From contig BSBM01000646.1 in the NCBI GenBank assembly GCA_027924585.1, positions 1,113,501 to 1,177,500 on the forward strand: a stretch of 64,000 nucleotides of DNA, written 5' to 3'. Source of the stretch: Larix kaempferi (Eukaryota; Streptophyta; Pinopsida; Pinales; Pinaceae). Below the pieces are notes generated by a model. That model was not told where the DNA came from. It searched no databases and saw only the letters and a program-made list of their open reading frames with translations. This document shows, in pieces, positions 1 through 9,060 of this stretch; within the stretch, counting starts at the first letter, position 1, and each line of letters opens with the position of its first letter. A program made the translations under genes and the position numbers.

Positions 1-253
1 GAGGTTTCTTTTCTGCAATGGGAGTAGATAGTCCCATTGTATTCTCCACAATTGATGATGAATTATCAAGATTAGGAGGAACATAATTTCCTCTTCCTGT
101 AGATGTCTGCAGTGGTTTGGTGGAATAATCGACCTTAGCTATTATCTCATCGATGAATGTTTGTCTTCCCAGACCTGTGTTACAACCTCGACCTCTTCCA
201 CCTGCAGTGTTAGTATTCAAAGGTGGTTCTTGATTTGTTTTTCTTGTATTCAT
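1..253 (-). CDS. Start of a Ty3/Gypsy gag ORF, cut by the window edge
   Basis: An ATG at 253-251 on the minus strand opens 84 codons without a stop and runs off the left edge of the window. The peptide starts MNTRKTNQEPP and holds a short Gly/Arg stretch (GGRGRG), followed by hydrophilic sequence. No catalytic motif lies in the visible part. The call rests on position: the ATG is about 70 bases downstream, in minus orientation, of a primer-binding site and LTR end, where gag is expected. The rest of the element lies outside the window, so lineage and intactness cannot be judged. Confidence 0.6.
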   Translation of the reverse strand, partial: MNTRKTNQEPPLNTNTAGGRGRGCNTGLGRQTFIDEIIAKVDYSTKPLQTSTGRGNYVPPNLDNSSSIVENTMGLSTPIAEKKP

Positions 254-324
254 GCATGCTATAAATGATTAAACCAAAATAAAATCAAATAAAACCAACT
301 ACTAACTATGTCTATCAATTACCA

Positions 325-342
325 TCCCCGACAATGGCGCCA
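325..342 (-). other. Primer-binding site of the minus-strand Gypsy element
   Basis: On the minus strand the sequence reads TGGCGCCATTGTCGGGGA, three bases after the LTR end. Closely similar sites (TGGCGCC followed by a GGGGA block) are, as I recall, typical of Tat/Athila-lineage plant Gypsy elements. It fixes the orientation of the LTR at 346-1669. Confidence 0.7.
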
Positions 343-345
343 AAA

Positions 346-1669
346 TGTTGGTAACCCTATATGCCAATTAATTACAGCTAACACACAGGATGCTCAATAT
401 AAATTGTCAACCCAGGGAAGTCTTTTATTTCAATGGCAATAAGTACAATCTATGCATAAACATTTCAAGTAGTTGATTGAATAAATGGAGATGAATGATC
501 CTACCTATCTGCTCAACCAAACTCATTCCATAAAGAAAACTAATCTAACTCATACATCTAGGAATTCAAAGTGCAACTACCTTCCTACAGAAATCAACCT
601 AGCAGTTAATGATCTAAGAATTGAAATGAACTAGATTACTTTCGCAAGAAGTTAAATCCTATAATTATCAAACTACAGTATTCAATCTTTACCAAAATGA
701 TTCATCCAGCAACTACTGTAACTCAATCATAATCTACCTAATCTATGAATTCAATAAAGATACAACAACAACCAAAATTAGAAAATAAGCTTGAACTCTA
801 AATTGATAACCAATGGAAATCCTAGAAAGCATAAATGACTGAAAGGAATTGGAGTTGAGCTTGGCTATAACAACTGATTCTAACACACATGCATTAATCA
901 AACTAACCTACACAATCGACTGTCACACCACACAGTTGCAGCTATTCGGAATGCAAATAATCGAACTACCAAGAAAAGAATGCAATTGTAATTTCTCTGT
1001 TGCAGCTATCAGTAACATGCCTAATGCAATTCCACAAACACACAACATGAAATAAATCTAACTACCTACTGAACTCGGAAATCCCTGTGAGTAGGCAGGC
1101 CCTGGCCTTCTAACAGAGACGCCGTGAACTACCACAAATTAAGACACAGAAATAGAAATAACTCTGCTCTTCATTAAAGATGGCAATCCACAGTCTCAGT
1201 TCTCTGTTACAACCCGTATAAGATGATAATTAACCAACCCCAGACTCTAAAAGCCTTCCCATATTTATACATGCAAAATACAATTCGTGATCCACTAATT
1301 TTGTGCAGCAGTGAAGATCTATGATCTTCGTGCTGCAGAGTTACAACTAAACTGTTACAGCCATAATGAATGAGGTCGTTAATCATGAAGGATGTTGTTA
1401 CTCTGACAATCAATGGATCAATAGTTTAACAAATTGGGAGGTGTCCTGTCTGTTGCAGCTATGCTATGTTTTAGCGACCTGTTACAGCTGCACGTGGAGA
1501 GATGCGCTATCCCTTGAAATGTGAGGAATCAAATCAGATGAGTGACAGCTGGCACCATGTATGATTCTTTCCCAAGGCATTGCGATTGATACACTTGTGC
1601 TTTGATCTTAACTTAATGAAATCAACACAAGTTAGCATAAATTGAAGGCTAGAATTCATAACCATAACA
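346..1669 (-). mobile_element. 5' LTR of a minus-strand Ty3/Gypsy element
   Basis: Read on the minus strand this 1324-bp block starts TGTTATGG and ends TTACCAACA, so it has TG...CA ends, and the primer-binding site follows three bases later. A TATA-like TATAAATA lies on the minus strand near 1262-1270. No second copy is in the window, so the outer boundary at 1669 is inferred from the terminal TG and the expected structure. Short ORFs inside it look like chance. Confidence 0.6.
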
Positions 1670-1714
1670 ATCTTAGGTATTTAATTAAATGAAGCAATAA
1701 TAAATTATACCTTG

Positions 1715-2266
1715 TCAGGATTGCTGATTGTTCTGGAAAAAGGCATGTATGTGGTTTATGAAAGTAGGGTGTAACAGGGCAAAATGATGAAATAGGTATG
1801 GTAAAAAAGGGGCATTTCCAGGGCCCAACAGTATCTTTCTTCCAAACTGATGTAGAACCTTCCTAAGTCTGCAATAGAGCTCACGAGGCTCTGAAATATC
1901 AAAATAGAAGTCATATGGTGCAGCAAACAATAGAGGTATAGTGTCTCCATGAGTAAGTGACTTTTCAGTAAGAAGAGAGTGTGCAACTGGGTCACACTGA
2001 CAGTTGAGCGAACTTGAAAGGTCTGGAGACTTGAGTTTTGAACCATAGGTGGTAAGATCAGGTCCAGACATGTGGAACAACAGTCCCATGATAGCCAATG
2101 ACATGGTTGTCCAACCAAGGAATGATATGCAAGACATAAAACCAACATAGATAAGTGACACAGTTTTGGAAACAATAAAATTGTGAGATTTTCCAACTGG
2201 AGAGCTTGGGGGTTTTGTGGTCTTTTGGGAATCCAATGGTTGGGAAAATGGTTTGATGGCTATCAT
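1715..2266 (-). CDS. Unrecognised ORF in frame with, and after, a Copia gag stop
   Basis: This 183-codon open frame begins at an ATG two codons after the TAG that ends the upstream gag ORF and is in the same frame, so one point mutation or stop readthrough would join the two. The product has a hydrophobic segment near residues 35-70 and otherwise no motif I recognise: no protease DSGA, integrase or reverse transcriptase motif. A second 146-codon ORF overlaps it in another frame, which weakens the coding case. It may be a degraded or acquired part of the retroelement. No function is proposed. Confidence 0.3.
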   Translation of the reverse strand: MIAIKPFSQPLDSQKTTKPPSSPVGKSHNFIVSKTVSLIYVGFMSCISFLGWTTMSLAIMGLLFHMSGPDLTTYGSKLKSPDLSSSLNCQCDPVAHSLLTEKSLTHGDTIPLLFAAPYDFYFDISEPRELYCRLRKVLHQFGRKILLGPGNAPFLPYLFHHFALLHPTFINHIHAFFQNNQQS

Positions 2267-2269
2267 AAC

Positions 2270-3463
2270 CTATATATCAGCCTGCATATTACCTTCCATA
2301 TCAGAATATGAAGGATCTGATTGAAGTGGGAAAGAGCTTTCATAAGGCATGTCAAAAACTAGTGAAAAATGACTAGTATTGGGAGAAAGCTTTGGTGAAT
2401 TGGATGGAGATTCTTTCAAGGAAGAGATATAAATTTTTGAATATGATATATCAGAATGTGAATCAGAAACATAAACATCAGAAAGAGATTTAACTCTAGC
2501 ATTCAAAGCATACAACTTTTTACTTTTGCAGGTAGCATAGAGGCAATGATCTTGTTCCAAAGAGAGCTTGGCTTCTTCTCTTCTTGCAAAATTTGGAACA
2601 TGAATGTTATGTTCTTCAAGTAGTTTGGTTAGAATGTCTATCTTCTTTCTAAAACAAGATTTTTCATTATGAGAACCTCTGCAATAACCACACTTGGGCT
2701 TCTCTTTCTTGCTCTTAATCTTCTTGACTTTTGAATCTTCATCACTTGAACTTGAGCTTTCATCACTTGACTGCTTCTTCTCCTTCATATTCTTCTCTTG
2801 TCGTTTCGATCTGGGATTTTGTTTGCCTCTAGTTTGCTTCAAATCTCTAGCTACAGGTACTTGATCTTCTTGGTTAATGGAACCCATCAAGACCAACTTG
2901 TCTTGCTCTTGAGTTAGCATCTCCATGAAATCAGCCAAAGATGGCATCTTCCAATTTCTAACTGTAAGCTTTGTGGAGTGAAATGTAGAAACAAAGACTG
3001 AGTACTCAGGACCCAATTTCGAATGAATGGACAAGATCAACTGTTCTTCCTTCTTGTCAATGCCACACTGTTTGATTTGTAAGACCAAGCTCTTGAACTT
3101 GGTGAAGAAATCCTGGATGGATTCGAAATTGGTTGGGCTCAGTGAGATCAACTCATTCTCAAGTTGATGCCCTCTCATCTCATCAGTCTTCCCAAATAGA
3201 GACTCAAGCTTGAGCCAAACTTCATTGGGTGTAGCTAGACTTTCCACATGAAACAGGAGGTCTCTCGAAATACTGAGACAAATGAGGCTGAATGCCTCAT
3301 CCATTCTGTTAAAAAACTTTGATTTCTCCACAACAGAGTTTGGCTCAACCTCTGGGCCCATTGTGATCCTGAAAAGACCCTTGGATCTCAACAAAATCAC
3401 CATTTCAGCCTTCCAATCGAAGTAGTTGAAAGGAGTGAGCAGATTTGGGTGACATGGCTCCAT
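2270..3463 (-). CDS. Ty1/Copia gag protein, possibly intact
   Basis: This is a 397-residue ORF from the ATG at 3463 (MEPCHPNLLTPFNYFDWK). It has the Copia gag layout: an N-terminal F-N-Y-F-D-W-K motif, a helical UBN2-type domain with WLKLESLFG and IHSKLGPEY, a Ser/Asp/Lys-rich linker, and a zinc knuckle, CGYCRGSHNEKSC. The knuckle spacing is C-X2-C-X3-H-X4-C, one residue shorter than the usual C-X2-C-X4-H-X4-C. The ORF begins about 105 bases after a tRNA-Met type primer-binding site. Gag would form the cytoplasmic capsid. The reading frame is unbroken, but no pol domain follows, so the element is either non-autonomous or interrupted by the Gypsy LTR to the left. An in-frame upstream GTG was not used as start because ATG at 3463 matches the family better. 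Confidence 0.85.
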   Translation of the reverse strand: MEPCHPNLLTPFNYFDWKAEMVILLRSKGLFRITMGPEVEPNSVVEKSKFFNRMDEAFSLICLSISRDLLFHVESLATPNEVWLKLESLFGKTDEMRGHQLENELISLSPTNFESIQDFFTKFKSLVLQIKQCGIDKKEEQLILSIHSKLGPEYSVFVSTFHSTKLTVRNWKMPSLADFMEMLTQEQDKLVLMGSINQEDQVPVARDLKQTRGKQNPRSKRQEKNMKEKKQSSDESSSSSDEDSKVKKIKSKKEKPKCGYCRGSHNEKSCFRKKIDILTKLLEEHNIHVPNFARREEAKLSLEQDHCLYATCKSKKLYALNARVKSLSDVYVSDSHSDISYSKIYISSLKESPSNSPKLSPNTSHFSLVFDMPYESSFPLQSDPSYSDMEGNMQADI

Positions 3464-3568
3464 CTTCTTCTGCTTCTTGCGCACTGGGTGACAATGGTGC
3501 TCTTGAAAACCTGCAAATGAAAACTCTCAACACTCAGGAGGGATCTACACTAACAATAGCTCCAAGAG

Positions 3569-3579
3569 ATCTGATACCA
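3569..3579 (-). other. Copia primer-binding site (initiator tRNA-Met type)
   Basis: The minus strand reads TGGTATCAGAT, matching the common plant Copia primer site complementary to the 3' end of initiator tRNA-Met. It directly follows the LTR end ...TTTTACA and precedes the gag ATG. Confidence 0.8.
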
Positions 3580-4475
3580 TGTAAAATCTATGACACAGTA
3601 GGATCTAGCAACCATGGATTCCTCACAGCTGAAAGATTTCACTCAATTAGCAAGAAACAAGTGCAAACATGCTACAGAATGAACAAATGATCAAAATACA
3701 GAACAAATGATCAACTTTCCAGAAAACACAAATGATCAAATATTGAGATATTATTAACTGTCCAATATTACAATGAGCTTGGATCATCCTTATATAGAAA
3801 TAGTAAGCAAAAATATCCACTTGGAGTGTCCACACTTAGCTAGCTTATATTTAGCCTCAATCCCCCCTAGCTTTGACCAAATGGATCCAAAATATCCCAA
3901 ACAGGTTCAAAATGTGTATGTGAACACTAGATGAGCATGGGAGACCAAAACTGGGTTCACACATATGGAGAAGGTGGTTGGTAGAAGTTGGTTAGGCTTA
4001 GGCATGCCAAAAATGGCCTAGAGAATGGAAAATGTCCACATATAATGCATGAGCGCACTTGGTCAAGGCATCTCCTTAAAACAGGGAAAGAGGGCGCTTT
4101 AGGCATGCTGGGGCAATAAATGCTTGGATAAGCATGCCTAACACCTAGTTTGACCACCTCTTGGCCCATACTTTGGCTCATACACTGTGAATTTGTTCAC
4201 ACTTATCCAGATAAATAGAAACCACTTAATAATAACCAGTTTCACACCTAGGGATGTATTATTAACAAGTTTAACACCTAATAACCATTAATTAATTAAT
4301 GATTAAAGTACTAAGGTATAATATTGCATACTTTTACTATTCTTTCTAATAAAAAAAAACATTTTCATTTTATATTTTTGTAAAAATAACATTATTAAAA
4401 TATCTTATAAATTATAATCATTAAATATATCAATTTCATTTCACACACATTTTGTGTATGTGACCACTTTTTACA
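3580..4475 (-). mobile_element. 5' LTR of the minus-strand Copia element, upstream of the TNL gene
   Basis: The inner end (3580) is fixed by the primer-binding site. The outer end is less certain: on the minus strand a start TGTAAAA at 4475 would be the inverted match of the inner end TTTTACA, giving an LTR of about 896 bp. No second LTR copy is in the window. If the boundary is right, the LTR's 5' edge lies about 80 bp from the TNL promoter repeat and points away from that gene. Confidence 0.5.
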
Positions 4476-4557
4476 TAACAAATCATTAAATCATTTCATT
4501 TCATATTAAAAATTAATTTAGTTTAACCAATCATAAATGTAGTGAAAGGTTTAACGT

Positions 4558-4665
4558 GTGTATATATATTATATATCTGTCCACGCACTATCGCACCCAT
4601 CGGTTTTTTTTATGTATATATATTATATATCTGTCTGCACACTACCGCACCCATCAGTTTTTGTT
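4558..4665 (+). promoter_or_regulatory. Tandem 54-bp duplication with TATA-like core, putative TNL promoter
   Basis: Two adjacent 54-bp copies (4558-4611 and 4612-4665) each hold a TATATATATTATATAT block followed by a CTGTC...CGCACCCATC segment, with a few mismatches between copies. They lie 86-193 bases upstream of the TNL ATG at 4751, where a core promoter is expected, and a CCAAT motif lies near 4527. This gives two possible TATA boxes and start-site regions. The promoter role is inferred from position and composition. Confidence 0.5.
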
Positions 4666-4750
4666 TCATTGCAATCTTTTGCACAATTTCTGTACTCATC
4701 TCCTCCCAAAGCCTCGGCCATCATTTCTATCGTCTCAGTTCCAATTCGCA

Positions 4751-7700
4751 ATGGAAGCATCCGCTGCCACCTCCTCCTCCACCACCACCACTGCTGCTAA
4801 TCCCAACAACAATTACTCGCAGGACTACGATGTCTTTATAAGTCATCGTGGTCCCGATGCAAAGAAAGCTTTCGCCAGTTTTCTATACCGGCGCCTTCTT
4901 TCATTTGGATTGAGCGTATTTCTGGATCAGCACGAGTTGAAACGGGGTGAAGATATACCTCTTCAACTTGAAAGAACTATAAAAAATGCCTCTGTCCAAG
5001 TTGCTATTTTTTCTCCTGGATATGCTCATTCAAAATGGTGTCTCGATGAGCTCGTTCTCATGTTAGAGACGTTGGAGACTGGCTCTACTGTTATTCCGGT
5101 ATTTTACAATATCCAGCCCTCTCAACTTCGATGGGCGCAGGGCAAAGATGGTGACGCCTTAGAGACACTTAAAAAGAAGGTAACGTTGGATAGTCAAACG
5201 GGTAAGGAGATACCCCGCTACGTCTCCACCGCTATTAAAAAATGGGGAGAAGCTCTCTCTGGGGTTACAAGAATAAGTGGTTTCGAGCTAAAAGAGTGTA
5301 ATGAGTGAGTACACAGCTTTTCTTGTTTTCATAGAAGTTTTATTTATATTGGATATATGTATAGAGTTTACTGAGGATATTTTTATTTTCTTGTGACTGA
5401 CCAGCGACGAGGGGGAGTTGTTAGATAAAGTGGTTGAATGTGTGTTGAAAAAGTTTAAAAAGAAAAGACTGAATGTAGCTAAATTTCCAACTGGTTTGGA
5501 GGAAAAGGTGAAAGATTTCGAGGATAAAATGTTATCGCCTGGACAACACAGTGCAAAACCTCAACTTGTGGGAATTTTTGGAATTGTTGGTTTAGGGGGA
5601 GTAGGGAAGACAACATTGGCAAAAGAACTCTTCAATCGAAAGAGTTCAGAATACAGCAGATCTTGTTTTTTGTCAGATGTTAGAGAAAATACACCCTCTT
5701 TAATTTTATTGCAACAGCAACTTCTTAAGAAATTGACTGGATCAAATATGGTAATAGCGGGCATCGATGAAGGGATATCCACACTTCAGAACCATCTCTC
5801 ATCCCACCAGTGCTTGGTAGTTTTAGACGATGTGGATAATGTGTTTCAGGTAGATGCACTTTTCCCAATTCAAACCGTCATCCACTCTAACAGTTTAATA
5901 TTGATTACGTCTCGGGACATAGATGTTCTACGCCCCCGAGTGGAAGAGTTGTCAATATATAATCTAACCGGCCTTAATATAGTACACTCTCGACAACTCT
6001 TTTGCTTCCATTCCTTCAACCAGGGAGATCCACTCCCAGGATTTGAATCTCTCGTGGACGAGTTTATAAAAGTCTGTGATGGTCTGCCTCTATCTTTGAT
6101 GGTGTTTGGAGCAATGGTCTATGGGAAAAATGAGGCTTATTGGAACGAACAACTGTATAGACTTAAGCAGACACTTCCGACGGAGATTAAAAAGAGACTC
6201 CAAATTAGTTACGACGCACTGGATACAGAGGACAAAGAAATATTTTTAGATATTGCATGTTTCTTTATAAGACACAAGAGGGATACTGCAATAAGAGTAT
6301 GGGAGGGATCACGCTGGAAAGGTCGGTTGGGATTTCAAAATCTTCAGAACAGATGTCTTGTAACAATGGACAGTGAAAATTATATCCATATGCATGACCA
6401 CCTTAGGGACTTGGGAAGAGATGTTGCTCAAACATTGAAGCCCCCCCGTATTTGGCAATGGACAGAAGATGTCATTGATAATTTGCTGCAGCAATCAGTA
6501 AGTGCTCAAAATTCAATCCTTTGTCGACTATTCAATAAAAAATGTTGTTCTATGTTTTAATTCTGAACTATTATCAATAATGAAAAGCTAATAACTATCA
6601 TTTCTCAATAATGGACAGCGAATAGTGGTGCGGGGAATCAAGATGGACACTAGTGACTGTAATCATGGCGATGATTTATATGGCGATATTGGTATGATGA
6701 GGTTGCGACTTCTGGATACGGAAGAAGATATATTGGAACGCATTGTGAAGTGGGTGAAGTACCCAAATCTGATGTGGCTCCGCTGGAAAAAGTGTCCCCA
6801 CTCTTCTTTGCGTTCCTGGATTCCAATGGAGAATTTAAGGGTTCTCCAAGTGTCCGGGAGTGGATTGCAAACATTGTGGGAAGAAGAATCGAAGGTAAAA
6901 TAGAAATTTGGTCCGTTAATGTTTCTGTGTTTAGTCGCATCAATGTTAATGTTAATGTTACACCACACCGGAGAACGAACTAGATTTATGATTTGTAGAT
7001 GATAATTGTGAACTATATACATCTCTTTCTTAGAGTTGAAACCGTGAATATTTTGCAGGCACCTTTACAATTGCGGGAGTTGGAGATTTATGCTCCGCTC
7101 ACGAACATTCCAAAGTCCATAGGGCAGCTGAAGCACCTAGAACGGATTGTCATCGGCAGGTGTTTATCAGGACGGGTTAATCTCACAGAATTGCCAGAAG
7201 AATTTTGTGAGCTGCAATCGCTGAAGGCCTTGGTATTAGCAGAGTGCTCAAGACTGAAGTCATTGCCAGATTCTTTTGGTAAATTAACAACCCTCGAACA
7301 CATTGATCTCTCATTCTGCTGCAATTTGGAGAGTCTGCCAGATTCCTTTTGTAGTTTAAGTAACCTCCAATACATCGATCTCTCAAATTGCCGCGATCTG
7401 AAGAGTCTGCCAAGAGACTTTTGTAAGTTAAGGAAACTCAAAGGCATCGAGCTTCCGGGGTGCCACCACTTAAAGAGTCTGCCTGATTCCTTTCCTAATT
7501 TAGAGAACCTCCAACACATCAGTCTCTCCGATTGCCACGGTTTGAAGAGTCTCCCAGATTCCTTCGGTGACTTAAAAAACCTTCAAGACATCGATCTTTC
7601 AAAGTGCTATAAATTGGATAGGCTGCCTGAATCATTTGGTTGTTTAACCAATCTCCAGCAAATCAATCTCTCAAATTGCCACGCCATAAAGGAGTTGCCA

Positions 7701-7880
7701 GATTCCCTTGATAAATTAAAGAACCTTCAGCACATCGATCTTTCAAGCTGCCACAATTTGGAGAGGCTTCCAAATTCCTTGGGGAGTTTAAGTAAGCCTA
7801 CATATCTTTGTTTGGAGGGTTGCTCTTATTTACCCATCGAAACACCCGTAAAAAATAACACTTGGAAGTGGAATGCTTAG
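4751..7880 (+). CDS. TIR-NB-LRR (TNL) disease resistance protein, four exons
   Basis: The model is exons 4751-5304, 5405-6497, 6619-6894 and 7059-7880, all with GT...AG introns of 100, 121 and 164 bp, giving 914 residues. The TIR domain spans about 25-170: DYDVFISHRGPD at 25, then GYAHSKWCLDEL holding the glutamate expected to be the NADase catalytic residue. NB-ARC follows: P-loop GLGGVGKTT at 247, kinase-2 LVVLDDVD at 322, RNBS-B ILITSRD at 350, GLPL at 411 and the MHD motif at 514-516. Exon 3 is the linker plus first LRRs. Exon 4 holds about ten LRRs, mostly of exactly 24 residues (SLPDSFG.L.NLQ.IDLS.C..L). TNLs are cytoplasmic immune receptors whose TIR enzyme activity signals cell death. 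The ATG at 4751 has GCAATGG context; an upstream in-frame ATG at 4556 falls in the promoter. The protein ends just after the LRRs, and related coding sequence continues out of frame downstream, so this may be a truncated allele. Confidence 0.92.
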
Positions 7881-8130
7881 AACAATTACAATTACAATTA
7901 CAATTACAATTACAATTGAGGAATACAGATTTAAAAGGATTGCCTATTGAAATTGGACCCTTTGTTGAAGATGCTGCCGTCTGTGCTGGGTGACTTATAG
8001 AGCGTGAAGGAATTGATGCTCTGGAATTGCTATGAATTCAAATGTTTATCAGCTTCTGTTGAATTGTTGACTCAGTTGACGCTCTGGTCTTGCTAGGAAC
8101 TGAAATGTTTGGCTGGGTTTCCATGGACTG
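7862..8130 (+). pseudogene. Decayed C-terminal LRR coding of the TNL gene
   Basis: Out of frame with exon 4, the stretch from 7862 reads LEVECLE, then Leu-Gln repeats, then LRNTDLKGLPIEIG. From 7971, in a further frame, it reads MLPSVLGDL, a stop, SVKELMLWNCYEFKCL and SASVELLTQLTLWSC. These have the LP...L..L..L.L..C pattern of the upstream LRRs. At least two frame changes and two stops separate them from exon 4. They are best read as the former 3' end of the coding sequence, now possibly 3' UTR. Confidence 0.65.
7882..7917 (+). repeat. (ACAATT)6 microsatellite at the TNL stop
   Basis: Six perfect copies of ACAATT start one base after the TAG codon (7878-7880). In the frame shifted relative to exon 4 this repeat reads as Gln-Leu pairs between LEVECLE and LRNTDLKGLP, which looks like LRR sequence. 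The repeat therefore probably expanded inside former coding sequence. Confidence 0.9.
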
Positions 8131-8475
8131 TTGATTACCTATTATCTGTTCAAATTAAAACAAGGTGGTAATTTGAAGGACTATTAACTTTATCTGACAA
8201 TTTTGAATAAACTGTTCTTTAATAAATACCAAATTTCAGTAACTTGGATGTTCATTGTGCATTGCAATAACTTACTTTATTAATTTTAATTTTCTTCACA
8301 AGTATATTCCCCAATAATAGATTCAGAATCTGCTCATTATTTATTCTCCATAAAATTTTGTTTTGAGAATTTAAAACTACACTGGATTTTCCAAGATTAT
8401 TAATCATAATACTTACCTATCTATTTAACTCTATAAAATAGAACATCAACAAATCCAAAGGTAGCAGAAGGTTCT

Positions 8476-9060
8476 CACAAGTTTAGTTCGATTGATGAAT
8501 CAAAATTTCTTAAAATAATTATGTTCAATGCAAGTATTTATCTTGTTTTATTGTGTTGGGCACAAGTTTAGTTCGATTAATGAATCAAAATTTCTGAAAA
8601 TAATTAGGTTTAAAATAATTATATTGTTCAATGCAAGTAGGTGAAATAAAAGTTATCTTGTTTTAATGTGTTGGGTGAAGATGCAGATAAGGTTACAGTA
8701 AAAGAGGTCACGTAAGTGTGGAAGTGAAACCTACAATGCTCTGGGAAATAACTTAAGCAATTGTGGCAGTCAGTAAAGAGGTACGAGTTACGAAAAGAAA
8801 AGACACTGCTATACTGAAAACAAATTTAATCATTAAATTATTAAGGATTGATAACTACTGTGTTTGTGCCATGGCTACGATGTATTGGTTTTGTGCCATT
8901 CGTTTCTTTGACAAGTGGATTTCTAACCTACCTTCGATTGGCTCACCGGCCTTAACTTTTGTGCTTTGTGCTTCTATCTGCATTGTGTGCTTTGCTGTAC
9001 GATCATATTTAATGAAGTCCTTATTGCTGGTGGATACTAGCTGGACATTGTGATGGTTAA
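8476..9060 (+). repeat. Dispersed repeat, copy A (inverted copy at 21106-21980)
   Basis: Long blocks match the reverse complement of 21106-21980, including TGTGTTGGGTGAAGATGCAG, CACGTAAGTGTGGAAGTG and AATAACTTAAGCAATTGTGG. The 5' part contains a tandem duplication of about 85 bp (8476-8560 and 8561 onward, each starting CACAAGTTTAGTTCGATT). A 96-codon ORF within it shows no recognised domain. No terminal repeats were found, so the element class is unknown. Confidence 0.7.

Noticed and set aside
4556-4750. Upstream in-frame ATG extending the TIR protein by 65 residues
   Set aside because: The extension is translated from the duplicated TATA promoter block and is not TIR-like; ATG 4751 has better context.
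8763-9053. 96-codon plus-strand ORF behind the TNL gene
   Set aside because: It lies in the dispersed repeat; the inverted copy at 21106-21980 breaks the frame, so no conserved protein is supported.
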